Below, one piece after another: positions 9,676 to 20,586 of a stretch of 64,000 bases of DNA. Within the stretch, counting starts at the first letter, position 1; each line of letters opens with the position of its first letter. The notes under the pieces are model-generated. The model saw only the letters and a list, made by a program, of their open reading frames with translations, was not told where the DNA came from and searched no databases. Where the stretch lies: positions 930,001-994,000 of the forward strand of contig OY723292.1 of NCBI GenBank assembly GCA_963210315.1, given 5' to 3'. The position numbers and the translations under genes were made by a program. This DNA is from Rhynchopus euleeides (Eukaryota > Euglenozoa > Diplonemea > Diplonemida > Diplonemidae).

Positions 9676-11653
9676 CATGAATCTGCCCCGTTAACGGCTA
9701 CCGGGTATTACCAGGTATTACCGGGTCGAAAAACGGGTATTACCGGGTCCGGTAATACCCGTTTGCCCGGTAATACCCGGTTATAGCCCGGTAGCGCTAC
9801 CGGGGATTTTCCATGGGAATTTCCCTTTGTTTTTGGGTTGATTCCCTTCCCCTTAGCAGTGTGTTGTGGTCGACATTGGATTCTATGGCGCATGGGGTGA
9901 TCGAAAGATGGGTTCCGCAGTTCATGTCTGGTTTGTGTGGCTCACTGCAGACTTTTCGAGTTTCGCAGCAATGCTGACTACTGCACGGTGCCCACACACC
10001 ACCTGAGCCCTTCCAGAGCCGGCGGTGTCGTCAGATCAGGCAGTCGAGCCACTGTTCCCGTAGCTTCCATCATTTAAGGACCTTGGCTCAGAAATGCAGA
10101 AACGGTGCGTCACCAAACTGGTTGCAAAGTGGCACAGTTGGGCACACAGTGGCACAGAGCGAAGGGCTCCTCGTTTTCAATGATCGATCCTTCGTTCAGG
10201 GAAGCCATTCTCTTACCCCAGGCTCGAGTGCTTGGTCACGCCAGCTCCGTTATTCGGTCACATCGCTCTGCTGGCTGGGTGCTTGTCGCAACACTTGCCT
10301 GCGAGCAGCCAACGAGCATTATGGTACCGAGAGATGCTTCTTGGCGTGGCCGGGCTTGTGGTTCCTGCCACAGCAGGTCACAGTACGGTGAGCGGACTTG
10401 CTATATTTGCTGGGGTGGCTTCAACACGGGCTCGCCACTGGACTGCCCCCGGGCCAAGGTGGATAATCGCACCTGCCTTCGGGACGCTGAGTATCCGCCC
10501 CGTGTATGATGAGCGGAAGCTAACCAGCCTGCAGTCGACCCACGTGGTGGCCTCACGACTCCCAGACAACGGCTGGTTTGGGCAGGTGGACGGGAAGAGC
10601 TGGTTCTGGAGTTGTGGTGTCGACACGTTTCCATTTTGAGAAATTCTCTGTGATACGCTCCACAGCAAGACGCACATTCCCATGTGAAGCCTCTCTGGCG
10701 ACACCCTTGACAAGAGCACCTGGCACCCTGTACAGGACCTGCAGCTAAGATCCGGGCTGGTGCGGCAAGGTATTTGAGCGACCCCTTACGATATGATGCA
10801 ATCCAGAGAAGTCCCAGAAAAACGTGGATTCGACCAGGCCCTCAATATATGCACGAGTTGCGCCTGCTTCTTGTCATCTTGCTTGGCTACTGGTCCCTCT
10901 GATAAATCATCAGCTTGGTTCGAGTCGGGACAAGTCATGATGCATGCTTCAAAGAACTTAGCCTCGTGGACGGCCTGTTGTGTGACGACACGCTCTGCCT
11001 CCGTGGAAGCGGACGAGGCCATGAAGTGCATTGAAGAGGGAGGGAGAGGAGACAACACACGGAGGACACAGGCACAGACAGGGGGGTGTGTGTCCCTCAT
11101 AGATCTTGGTTGAACGAACAGGTGTTGGAATCAGGGCCTGGGCTCATTATCTCGACCTTTGTTTGTGTAATCATCGGGGCACGCCACGCCAACACAGCCC
11201 CCCACCGCCATGCCGCAAAGCCTGCCTCATAGATCTTGGTTGTACTGAACGTGGGTGTTCCCCAGCCGTTCCCACTCCCAGTGTTCCCAGGGCCGCCTCT
11301 GTGAGGGGTGGGCCAGGAGGGGCTGCAGAGGCTGGCCTTCAGAATAACGCAGGGGGGGTCACCTAACACCTGACATTCCCCCCGCGCACCTTCCCTTGGA
11401 CTGCCAGACGGAAGATCACCAGAACCCTGCAGTTGATTCACTGCGACACCCCACGAACCATCCCTGTACCAAGGAAATCCCCACGGAAAATCCCCGGTAA
11501 TACGAAAACGGGTATTACCGGACCCGGTAATACCCCCGATTTTACCCGGTAATACCCGTTTTTGACCCGGTAATACCCGGTAATGGAGGCCGATTACCGG
11601 GTTTCCGGTAATACCCGGTAATACCGGTTACCCGTTAACGGGGCAGATTCATG
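9676..11653 (+). mobile_element. 2-kb TIR element with GGTAATACC-rich ends, inserted in satellite
   Basis: Termini are CATGAATCTGCCCCGTTAAC (9676) and its inverse ending at 11653. Inside each end lies an array of CCGGTAATACCCG-like palindromic units (9698-9800 and 11490-11640). CACTAT flanks both sides (9670-9675 and 11654-11659), fitting a 6-bp target duplication, although the surrounding satellite also contains this word. The interior (9800-11490) has no convincing gene. A short direct repeat (CTCATAGATCTTGGTTG) occurs near 11096 and 11227. Confidence 0.7.
10084..10170. repeat. Short dispersed repeat, partner at 45505-45598
   Basis: Shares a spaced pattern with 45505-45598: GCTCAGAAATGCAGA, a GCAA-GTG step, then CACAG and CACAGAGC. 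About 70 percent by eye; possibly an old SINE-like remnant. Confidence 0.45.
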
Positions 11654-12207
11654 CACTATATAGTTGACATGTCGACTATTATAGTCACAAAATAGTCGAC
11701 ATGTCGACTATTATAGTCACAAAATAGTCGACATGTGACTATAATAGTCACTATATAGTTGACATGTCGACTATAATAGTCACAAAATAGTCGACATGTC
11801 GACTATTTTGTGACTATTATAGTCGACATGTCGACTATTTTGTGACTATTATAGTCGACATGTCAACTATAATAGTGACTATATTTAGTGACATGCGACT
11901 AAAATAGTGACTATTATAGTCGACATGTCGACTATATTGTCAGTAAGTGCTCAGTATGCAGTGACCACTTAGTTCTCTGTGGACATCGAAGTCCACTAAG
12001 TGTCGAGTAAACGTCCGGGACATGTCACTAAGTGTCCAGTAAAACGCTTTTTTGGCCAGTATATGGCCGGAACTGCGACTATATTGACTGACACGCAACT
12101 AACATGTCAGTATTATAGTGGATGCGCAGTCAACATGTCAGCATTTACTGAACACGTCCACTATTATAGTGTACGCATGCACACATGTCCAGGATATAGT
12201 GAACATG
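11654..12207. repeat. Palindromic satellite (TAGTCGACATGTCGACTA units)
   Basis: About 550 bp of tandem, two-way palindromic units built from GTCGACATGTCGAC and ACTATTATAGT. They degrade toward 11950-12200 into CACTAAGTGTCC and ACATGTCAG variants. The same satellite appears at 9636-9675, 15553-15620, 20246-20560 and 32708-32760, often directly beside transposon ends. Confidence 0.9.
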
Positions 12208-12492
12208 TTCATGGATATATTCAGACCTTATTAAGAGATTCCGCGTTTTAACCTCTTAATTCTAAGACCTTAGTTTTTCTGCAGGGGTTTCCCTATTGGG
12301 AAGGGGTTACAGAACATCTTTGCTCAGAAACTGACCTCGGCTCGACGGACTAGGATGGTATCAGCCCAGGAATCTCTCATCCCACCCCCAATCCTGAAAG
12401 CCTGCACGGTCCAAATAACATTCGCTTTTTTGCATGCTTGTATGTATGCGCGTTCCTCACTTCCACACCTGGCACACACAAGCAGCCGCAAT

Positions 12493-12921
12493 ATGGCAAA
12501 GAGAGCGGCTGACTCCGATGAGGATTCTATTACTGCGGAGCTGTCACAGGCACAAACTGTTGCCGTAGATGCTGCAGCCCTGTTGCTGCAGAAAAAGGCG
12601 AAGTCGTTTCTGGTGGACCTGGCGAAGGCGGAGGGGGTGGAGGCGGCCGGCACGAAGCCCCAGCTGGCCACAGCCATTGCCAAGGCCCGCATCCTGGCTG
12701 GCGAAAGAGGCACGGAGGAGGAGAAAAGCCCAAAAAGAAGCGGGGCAAGAAGGCGGGGGCGAAGACTGCTGCCAGGAGGCAGCTCGCGCAGGACCTGGGG
12801 GCCCTGGCAGATCCCCCGGCGGAGGACGTTGGTGACGACGCGCCGGCCGCACCCCCTGCTGACCCCCCACCTGCCCCCTCCCAGAGGAAGGTACTGGGCG
12901 ATGCTCTCCGCAGGGAGATGA
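12493..12921 (+). CDS. SAP-like N-terminal ORF of the hAT transposase (frame 1)
   Basis: Begins MAKRAADSDEDS; the frame is open further upstream from 12355 without domain-like content. The segment KSFLVDLAKAEGVEAAGTKP, then QLATAIAKARIL, matches the spacing of a SAP DNA-binding motif (L-x-x-L, then G-x-K-x-x-L). Downstream the sensible protein continues in the -1 frame (EKPKKKRGKKAGAK...). Both frames stay open together for about 190 nt. A C CCA AAA heptamer lies at 12729-12735, so either a single-base error or programmed -1 frameshifting would join this ORF to the transposase. Confidence 0.55.
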   Translation: MAKRAADSDEDSITAELSQAQTVAVDAAALLLQKKAKSFLVDLAKAEGVEAAGTKPQLATAIAKARILAGERGTEEEKSPKRSGARRRGRRLLPGGSSRRTWGPWQIPRRRTLVTTRRPHPLLTPHLPPPRGRYWAMLSAGR

Positions 12922-15086
12922 AGAAGCACACCGACTGTGTCTGCGTGAAGGTCGGCGACATCAAATCACACTACAGGAATTCCAAGCAGCTGACGAGCGT
13001 TTACGCAGCGGCTCAGGAGGTCCCCTCCTGCGATATCTGCGAGGTGTTGTGGATGCCCCATGTCCAGGCAGGCGACCTGGGGGACCACTTCACCGGCAGC
13101 AAGCACGTGGGGAAGAAATCAAGGCAGAAGAAGGGGGAAGAGGGGCAGGTCACAATTGTGACTGCATTTGAAGCGAGTGAAACCGCTCTGCATGACAAAA
13201 TCGCGAAAGGGGTGCTCTACACGGGGATCACAGCGGGCGCGATGCAGGGTGTACTCTCCTGCCTCGCAGGCACACGCATCCCCAAGGACCCCCCGAAGGT
13301 TGCTCCGCTGGTGAAGAAGCTGGGCGACGAGCTGACGAAGGACAGCGAGAAGGTCATCACGGCCAAGCTGAAGGGGGGGAGGTACTGCATGTCGCATGAC
13401 AACAGTGGGATTGGCGACACGAAGGCGACGGCCATCATCCTCAGCGCTGTAGGATTCGCCGCATCGCTGATCTTCATACGTCCGGAGGAGCGGAGGGGGA
13501 GCCAGACCGGGGTCGAGCTGTCGCAGGACATCAAGCGCGAGCTGACGCGCCTCAGCTTGCCCCCCCCCTTCCTCATCAGATCCGACAAGGGCGGGTCCAA
13601 CGCAGCTGCAAGCCGTGAACTCGCCGAAGCATTCGGTGTCCCCTTCGTGTCGTGCGTCCCACACTTGGTGAACAACTGTGGCGACGTCTGCGAGACCTGG
13701 ATGCTGGCCAACCTGGAGAAGAAGTTCCCGGGGTGTGCCGCCTTCGAGGTGTCCCGCCTACTCAACAACTTGCTGGGCGGGGATGAGAACAAGTATCGGC
13801 ACAGACGGTGGGTCGAAGTGCAGATGGAGTGTCTCTCCGGAGTTGCTGTGTCATCGCTGGAGACCATCCTCGGGGAAGTCGAAGAACTCAGGGAGGACTG
13901 CACGCCGCAGGAGGAAGCCGATCTCTTCGAATCGTGCGCCGGGAAGATCCGTGCAGCCCTCCGCCAGCCGAACGAGGCAGTCTCCACCGCTACCACCCTC
14001 AAGGATATCCTTCCAGCAGCGCATGCTGTTCTCGACGCTGCAAAAAAGAACAACACAAAGGAGAAGGTGCCGGCTGTGAAGTGCCCCCTCCCAGGTGATA
14101 CTCGGTACTCGTCTCGCATCGAAGTGTACACCCACGTGCGCCAGCGCATGAAGGCGCTGTTCGTGTTCGTGAGCACCGAGCTCCAACAGGGCAGTACGAC
14201 ACCCAGCATGGGGAAGCTGGGCCAGCTGCTCAAGGATCTGGGGGTCACACGGCTGGAGAAGGAGTTGCTGGAGATGGAGCGGGCAAATTCGCCGATCATG
14301 GAGCTGCTGGCTTCCTACACCACCCCCTCGAAGAAGTCGCACAGCCACTCTGTTTGGGGTGACATGGAGGGGAAGATTCAGGACCTTGACAACATCGCGT
14401 ACGCCAAGACGGAAAAAGAGAAAGAATTTCTCGAGCGGGAAAAGAAGTCCCTGGAAGACCTGCTGGATGCCAAGTCCCCAGTCGCAGCTGTCCTCTCAGA
14501 GGAGCTGAAGGTGCGGTGGTGGGGGAACAAGTCGGAGGGGTCGTACTACTACTGGAAGGCGATGAGACACGTGAACCCACGTGCTGTCAAGATCATGGGG
14601 AACACTGACAACCTGATGTCCTTCCAGGATATCACTGCCTGGATTCCGGCGTTCCGTGAAGTCGAGGAGGCGGCGTGGGTAGAGTATGTGGATCACTCCA
14701 AGAAGGAGGGCATGAAGGGCGATGTGGACTCCTTCTGGCTGAACTACGGGGAGTGCGCGCTGCGTACTCTGTGCCTTGATCTGCTGGCGGTGACTGCATC
14801 GACTCTGGGGTGTGACAGCGTGTTTTCTATCGCGCGCCGTGTGCTCCCCCCGTCCCGCATGGCAGCGCACGCATCAACTCGGGCCCGAATCCTCTTCCAT
14901 GCCTGCAACCAGGACCTACCCAACCAGTTCGACCGGACCCTGCGGAAGGGCTATCCTGCTGCGACTGGGCCGAAAGTCGTCGAGTGGGAGGACGACATTC
15001 TCCAGCCCACCACCATCCCGAAGAATGTGCTGGCTTCTTTCGAAGAGGCAGTCTCTGCCATCAATGCACACGCGTACACCGCGTGA
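12918..15086 (+). CDS. hAT family transposase
   Basis: 722 residues from the first ATG in frame; the frame is open upstream through 12723, where it joins the SAP-like ORF. A U1-type zinc finger lies at residues about 37-62 (CDICEVLW ... HFTGSKH). The catalytic region contains LIRSDKGGSNAAA near residue 218 and a CVPHLVNN motif, in place of the usual D-N and C-x-x-H pairs. The C-terminus (about 610-670) is a hAT dimerisation domain: FWLNYGECALRTLCLDLLAV, then S-x-F-S-I-A-R-R and a final HACN. The frame is full length and intact, so the element could still be active if the N-terminal frameshift is tolerated. It cuts and pastes its own element in the nucleus. Confidence 0.85.
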   Translation: MKKHTDCVCVKVGDIKSHYRNSKQLTSVYAAAQEVPSCDICEVLWMPHVQAGDLGDHFTGSKHVGKKSRQKKGEEGQVTIVTAFEASETALHDKIAKGVLYTGITAGAMQGVLSCLAGTRIPKDPPKVAPLVKKLGDELTKDSEKVITAKLKGGRYCMSHDNSGIGDTKATAIILSAVGFAASLIFIRPEERRGSQTGVELSQDIKRELTRLSLPPPFLIRSDKGGSNAAASRELAEAFGVPFVSCVPHLVNNCGDVCETWMLANLEKKFPGCAAFEVSRLLNNLLGGDENKYRHRRWVEVQMECLSGVAVSSLETILGEVEELREDCTPQEEADLFESCAGKIRAALRQPNEAVSTATTLKDILPAAHAVLDAAKKNNTKEKVPAVKCPLPGDTRYSSRIEVYTHVRQRMKALFVFVSTELQQGSTTPSMGKLGQLLKDLGVTRLEKELLEMERANSPIMELLASYTTPSKKSHSHSVWGDMEGKIQDLDNIAYAKTEKEKEFLEREKKSLEDLLDAKSPVAAVLSEELKVRWWGNKSEGSYYYWKAMRHVNPRAVKIMGNTDNLMSFQDITAWIPAFREVEEAAWVEYVDHSKKEGMKGDVDSFWLNYGECALRTLCLDLLAVTASTLGCDSVFSIARRVLPPSRMAAHASTRARILFHACNQDLPNQFDRTLRKGYPAATGPKVVEWEDDILQPTTIPKNVLASFEEAVSAINAHAYTA

Positions 15087-15552
15087 GATGATCCGCTGAG
15101 CGGCAAAACTCCAACCTGTATTCTGCTGCCGCTCTGTGACTCAAGCGTACTTTTGCAGTGTGGCATTTCTCTCACACTATGTTGCCACTTGCTGCCACGC
15201 AAATAAGAGTCCTCGTGGGGGATGTGAGTGTTGGAGTCAACTGAGTGTGTGGTGGGGGGGGGGGGGGGCACGAACGTGCGTGTGGTGGGGGCGCGGGGGG
15301 CGGGTGTGTGCAGGAACCTGCTGGGTTCACCCGCTGTCAACGTAATATTGCTGAAGATCGAACTAAGGTCTTAACCTCTGAGTGTAAGACCTTAAAGAGG
15401 TTACACTAAGAGGTTTAAGACCTTAATTAAGGGGATTCAGATGTTGGGCTTTTTTGGGCCGTTTATGGACTAAGGTCTTAATCTAAGAGGAGGAGGAGGT
15501 AGATTTGGCGAAAAAAATTCCTCTCTTATTAAGATCTGAATACATCCATGAA
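15087..15552. other. hAT 3' region with subterminal motif array
   Basis: Contains a 12-G run near 15255 and six or more AAGGTCTTA/TAAGACCTT words between 15362 and 15480, then the right terminal repeat. Confidence 0.6.
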
Positions 15553-16137
15553 TGTTCACTATAATAGTCACTATTTTAGTGACATGTCGACTATTATAGT
15601 CACTATTATAGTCGACATTGTCTGTGACCAGTCTGCAAGTTCATGCCAAGTGCAATACTCAGCACTCTCAAGGCTCGCCGCCCAACACGAATTGGGAGAC
15701 GGCCCCATATGAGTGGAGCGGTTCCACCTTTGGGAGACGCCTTGGCGCTTTTCCCTAGTGAACGAGGTGATCCCAAGGTAAAAATGAGTAAACGGGCAGC
15801 ATGCCGTTCCACATTTTTCCCTCGTGAGGGCGACCCCCTTGCAACGCAAGGTGAAAAATGAAGAAACGGGCAGCATGCCGTTCCACATTTTTCGTCACTG
15901 GGTTGGCCCTCGATCAACAAACGAGAGCGCACCACAAGTCTCGGCATTATCTGCCTTGAGAACCTCTGCATGGACAGGAACCGGAAGCCCTGTGTAGCGG
16001 AGTGCTTCAGCAGAGACCCGGCACACACCTTCCCAGTGGCGCTCCAGGCATTTGCCGAGCTAGTGTATTGTATCAACTGTTATAATAATAATGAGAAAAC
16101 ATCCATGGGTAAGCAGGGAAAACCCTGCTGTGGGGGA
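15553..16137. other. Satellite remnant and short tandem repeat region
   Basis: Begins with TAGTCGACATG-type satellite (15553-15620). No gene is seen. The rest is covered by the tandem repeat at 15745-15910 and unremarkable sequence. Confidence 0.55.
15745..15910. repeat. Tandem repeat, about 74-bp period, 2-3 units
   Basis: The block AACGGGCAGCATGCCGTTCC occurs at 15791 and 15865 with matching flanks (AAAATGA before, ACATTTTTC after). GGCAGCATGCC is itself a palindromic core. Confidence 0.8.
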
Positions 16138-16385
16138 CAGAATCGACGTGTTTCTTTGAAGAAACAACAACCTGCGGGTTACCGCTGGGGCCGATGTCCA
16201 AAGGGGCGCAACACCACAGGGGGTGCCACACCGCTTGTCTTGGGAAGTTCTTCACCTTTGGTGAAGGCGGAGTGTTCATATAAGCGAAATTTACGTACAC
16301 AAGCAGCGCTCAACCATACACCAGCAAACCAAGCAGGTAGCTGCCGAAGGATCGGTTCGTGCACCTGAGTCTGTACTCTATCTGA
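16138..16385 (+). repeat. Dispersed 240-bp repeat, copy 1
   Basis: About 75 percent identical by eye to 40140-40380 on the same strand. Both start near a GTTTCTTTGAAGAAAC palindrome and share TACCGCTGG, GGTGAAGGCGG, CAACCATACACCAGCAA and TTCGTGCACC. No long ORF. It could be a SINE or a structured RNA gene; I see no clear tRNA-type promoter boxes. Confidence 0.65.
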
Positions 16386-16940
16386 TCTATTCCGGCTTTT
16401 CATGCTTGTCCTTTCAGGCCGGAGGTCTCTCTCTCAAGGCATATAGTCATTCTCCCTTTGCCACAGACCAGTGGGAGTATGTTTATGTGGAGTCACCTAG
16501 AGTCACAGTTATTCGGTGCCACCACGAGAGAGAGTCCAGATTCAGACCGTGTGTCATCCTCTTCCACGGCCAGGCAGAGCTTGCGCGGGGGCAAGATGGC
16601 TGAGTTGCCGGGCGTCTACAGATGCTCCACACACACGACGAGCGCCAGCAGGAGTACTGGTTTCCGACCGATTCCCGACCACCTCTAATTCCACAAGGGC
16701 GCAGGCAGCCATATGGGGGTTTTCATTCCATTCCCAGACATCCGAACATAGTCACCTAGGGGGGCCACCACGCAAGGCCGCTGACATGCACAGTCTCACG
16801 CCGCTTTGTGTACGTAAATCTGCACCCAAAGTTGCCCTGCCCCACCGCCCCCCAACCGCCCGGTAGGTAAGACCCTCGGGGTGCTGCATCCCCATCATCG
16901 GGTCACCTAAACTTTCGGCAAAAAAGCACTCCGTCTTGAA
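16386..16940. other. Non-coding spacer
   Basis: No convincing gene; short frames on both strands lack any domain-like content. Confidence 0.5.
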
Positions 16941-18085
16941 CTTTAAACCCTGTGCCTGGAATTTTGTCCAAAAAATATCACGTTTTCGCACAAGGCATAA
17001 AATGGTCAAAAAACCCGAAAATCGGGTTTGTAGGGTATATGTCCCCTGTCTGAAAATGCAAAATATGGCCCCGCAGGTGCCCCCAGAGTGATTTAAAATT
17101 GGAAAATCGACATTTTCCACCTACGGGAAATCCCCCAAAATAGGGGGTCCCCAGTCACGAACCCCAAAAAAATGTCCCGCGCGCCTCTAAGGCACTCTGG
17201 ATTTTTATTATGTCATCCAGATGTCACATCTGGGTCCAGGAACACCGGTTTTTGGCCTCAGGAAGTCGAAAAATATGTGTGGAAATTTTTATTCCTGACC
17301 AGGATCCCCTAAAAGCCCGATTTCCCCTGTTTACACATGGGGGATTTCTTGCAACGCCCGCTCGTGTGCTGAGTGTGTTATCCGCGACGTGGATGCGGTC
17401 GCCCTCTTCCTCCCAGAAGCCACTGATCTTCCTCATCCAACTTCACCTCTGGATGTACGCGGCACGTGCTTGGGTTGTCCTGTCGCAGTGCAGCAGAAGG
17501 TCCCCTGTGCACCGCTGCCCAAGCCATTTCGGCTGCACGGAATACGCCACGCAGAGTAACGTGGTATCGCGTGACCAGCTCGTGAGGCTTGTGCCCCGAA
17601 TCGAATCGATAGGCTGCGAGCTGCATTGCCTCGGTCAGTTGATGTCCTTGTGTGTGCATTTTTGTGCACAACAGTCCCTTGGGTATCTGCAGCGCAGGTG
17701 CCTGCACTGGACCAGGACTCCTGATTTGCCTCTGGCACTTGTGATCGGAACGGATGCGGCGACATGCCACGGTGCCCATGAATAGCCATGCCGGCACGAA
17801 AGTACGTTCACGACGGTTGATTACCATTGCTGCACTCTGTCAGAACCAAGGGTCGCAGCTCACCTGAACGCCCACCAGGCCCCCCAACAGGGGGTGAAAC
17901 CAAAGGGTCCCCCCTGGGGTTTTTTGACCCAAAATTTTCGAATTCGACATGTCCCCGGGATTTCCACTATGTCGCAGATTTCGACCATTGGGTCAAGAAA
18001 GCCTAAAAATCTAGGGGGGAGGTGCTGAAGGATTGCACTGAAAATTTTATCTAACTCGGTCAAAATTCCAGGCACAGGGTTTTAA
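16941..18085. mobile_element. Possible TIR element with 27-bp inverted ends
   Basis: CTTTAAACCCTGTGCCTGGA at 16941 is mirrored by TCCAGGCACAGGGTTTTAAA ending about 18085. A further AT-rich subterminal region occurs on both sides. The interior has no recognisable gene. The target site is not clear; TTTAAA lies at each end. Confidence 0.5.
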
Positions 18086-18757
18086 AAATCTGAAAATTCT
18101 GAAAAAGAAAAGCAGCGCAAAGCAAGGCAACAAGGGAGCAATGCGATGGGTGGGGGCACGAGCTTGCACAGGGAAGGGCCGGGGCCGGGCAGGGTCGGGG
18201 TCGGGGTTATTTTAAATAGCTGAAGAATCAGCCATGGTTCTGAGCAATGTCAAGAACATTGCTCTTTGTATTCACTCTTTTGACATACTGGTAACAACAT
18301 GTCAATTTCGACACACGTCTGTACTTCGCCCACGAAATGACCCAAACTTCGTGTGCTTCATTTTTTGGGGCCGTCTGTGTGATGCCAGGATCGAAGGTCT
18401 CAGTTTTTCGACGATTTCCTTCGAAAATGAAAGGTTCCAGACCACAAGGACCAGATTTTGGGGCCATATTTTTTTTTGAGGTGAATTTTCACCAAGGCCA
18501 AAACGCCAAACTCGCGGGGCCGTTTTAGCGCGTTTTAGGCCTCAAAACAGGCTCAAAGGAGGTCACCCCAAAATACCGAATTTACCGTTTTTACCGTTTT
18601 TACCGCTAGTTTACCGCTGGGCCTTTGTCACAAAACCGGTTTTTTACCGGTAACCGGACATGGGACACGCGGGACAGGCGGACCGGTAAAACCGGTAGGT
18701 GGCACCGGTTTTTTTGTGTCCCCTCAAAACTTTTTTGGCGGTTTTCTGGTGACCGTC
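18086..18757. other. Repeat-like spacer
   Basis: No gene. It contains a small inverted repeat (GAGCAATGT ... ACATTGCTC, 18242-18264) and at 18590-18720 a run of TACCGTTTT and ACCGGTTTTTTACCGGT units resembling the array-type ends of other elements here. Confidence 0.5.
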
Positions 18758-20244
18758 TATAGGGGGACCCTTTTCAAAAAATTTTCCGGGGTGGGCCTAT
18801 TTTGCATATTTGAGCCCGATTTCAAAGGAATTTCTGAGTTTTGAGCCCGTTTTGAGGCCTAAAACGCGTCATCGAATTTCCATTTTTCTGCCCATACGGG
18901 CAGGGACTTGGCCAAAATAGCTCAAAAAAATTTCCGGGGGGCTCCGCCCCCCACGCCCCCCGCCCCCCCCCCCCCCCCACCTCCCTCCCGGCCGGGGGCC
19001 GGTTCGGTCGGTCGTCGGCTGCGGCCAAAGGGCGTGCGGTAGCCGACGCCCTTTTGTGCTCGCCTCCTCCCTCCGACACCTCGTTGATCTCTTTCCTGCT
19101 TGGTCCGTACCGAAGCCGTCTCGACGCCCTGATTTTCAGGTTTGGAGAGGGCTGCGTGAGGGTTGCGAACGTGCGTGTCAGGGGGGGGGCAACCGTCAGT
19201 GAGCCATTGAGCGAGGGCGTAGGGCGCAGCAGCCGTGGCAACGCGGAGCAATGTGTCCCTTCAGCGCCACCGCGAAGCCTCCCGTTGGTGGCCGTCGGCC
19301 ACCAACGGGATGTTTCGCGGGATTACTGCTGCAGACGAACGACCAATGGCGGCGGCTCCACATCCTGACCGGAGTCGACACGTGGGCCCCCCGTGGTTCC
19401 CAGCGTGCCGCCGTCAGTCTCCTCGCGGTCGACTTCACCTTGGCGAAGCGGAGGTGTGTCCCTCACAGGTGCCACCATCGCATGCCGCGTCGTGGTGGAT
19501 GGTGGAGCGTTGCAGTGCAGTGTGCTCCTCAACTTTGTGTCACGCTTCCTGCACCTGGGTGTGGACAAGGGGTGTGCTCACTTCTCGCAGTATCTAGCTG
19601 GCGGTGGGTGGCACGTGCTGGAGCTGCGCGACTTCCAGGTTGATCTGGTGCAGACCTGAGGATGGCGTAGCTGGCGCAAGGAGGTACAGTGGGACGCCCG
19701 GACCGGCACTCCTGAGGCCGTCTGCCATGTCCTCCCCCCGCGCGCCCGGGCGGTGCCTTCGCTTACTGTCGAGCGACCGAGTCTCTGGGGTACGGCTTCA
19801 AAAGTAGACCGTGCCTGGCACCAACGACTTGTGTCCGTGCGTTGCTGACCGTGCACTGCTCTCGTTTCGAGTCCCTATCAGCAGCACCAAGTCGTACATC
19901 GCCGTACTGGGCTGTGCCGGTCCCCTAACCCCGTCCCCGTGTCGCAGGGGGCAGTGGGTGACCACGGGGTGGATTCCCTAACACCCCACCCGCGAGGCCG
20001 GGTACAGGAAGCGTCCCAAAAATTCTGGAATTTGAAAAATGAGCTCACTTTGCTAAACTGGACCCAACTCCCCACACTCTTTTTTTTGGTCATTTTCCCC
20101 GATTTTACCGGTTTGTCCCCGGATGTCCCCCCGTGTCCCCCCGTGTCTTAAGGTGACCTCCAAAACTCAAAAATTCCTTCGAAATTGGGCTCAAACGTGC
20201 AAAATGGACCCATCCGAAAAAAAAATCGAAAAGGGTCCCCCTAT
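18758..20244. mobile_element. TIR element with about 85-bp ends starting TATAGGGGGACCC
   Basis: TAGGGGGACCCTTTTC at 18760 and its inverse ending 20242 continue as imperfect inverted arms of about 85 bp (shared TTTGAGCCC-ATTTC-AAGGAATTT). TA flanks both ends. The interior holds GC-rich sequence, a strong hairpin at 19270-19320 and only weak open frames. A related right end (GAAAAGTCTCCCCCTATA) occurs near 40685. Confidence 0.7.
19270..19320. repeat. Strong composite hairpin
   Basis: An inner perfect 13-bp stem (CCCGTTGGTGGCC with GGCCACCAACGGG) closes a 3-nt loop, 19281-19309. An outer 7-bp stem (CCGCGAA with TTCGCGG) encloses a symmetric 4/4 internal loop. Confidence 0.9.
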
Positions 20245-20245
20245 A

Positions 20246-20560
20246 CATGTCGACTATTATAGTGGTCTCATAGTGGCACGTGCGACTATTATAGTCGCAT
20301 GTCGACTATAATAGTCGACATGTCGACTATAATAGTGACTATTATAGTCGCATGTCCACTATAATAGTCACTATTATAGTGGACATGTCGACTATTATAG
20401 TGACTATAATAGTCGCATGTCCACTATTATAGTCACTATTATAGTGGACATGCGACTATTTTACTTACATGTCGACTATAATAGTTGACATGTCCACTAT
20501 TTGTCACTATGTGTCCACTATAATTTAGATTGTGTCCAGTATGTGTCGAGTGAGTCGGAA
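20246..20560. repeat. Palindromic satellite (TAGTCGACATG units)
   Basis: Same family as 11654-12207. Units alternate GTCGACTATAATAGTCACTA and CATGTCCACTATTATAGTC. Confidence 0.9.
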
Positions 20561-20586
20561 ACATTAGTCACTATCCCATTTCCATA

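Larger units (their letters stand above)
12208..15552 (+). mobile_element. hAT-type DNA transposon
   Basis: The ends TTCATGGATATATTCAGA (from about 12208) and the inverse of TCTGAATACATCCATGAA (to about 15552) form imperfect terminal inverted repeats of about 30 bp. Subterminal copies of TAAGACCTTAG or CTAAGGTCTTAA sit near both ends (12255-12275; 15362-15480), typical of transposase-binding arrays. The interior encodes a hAT transposase. It is inserted in satellite, and a clear 8-bp target duplication is not visible because the flanks are palindromic. Confidence 0.8.

Noticed and set aside
10900..10945. GGTTCGAGTC word suggesting a tRNA B box
   Set aside because: No cloverleaf could be drawn around it and no matching acceptor stem is present.
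17210..17785. 191-codon + strand frame
   Set aside because: No domain features, atypical composition and placement within a probable TIR element; likely chance.
19393..19659. Peptide with VVVDGGA resembling a retroviral-type aspartic protease
   Set aside because: The catalytic D-S/T-G is not intact (DGGA) and no neighbouring reverse transcriptase or integrase is found.
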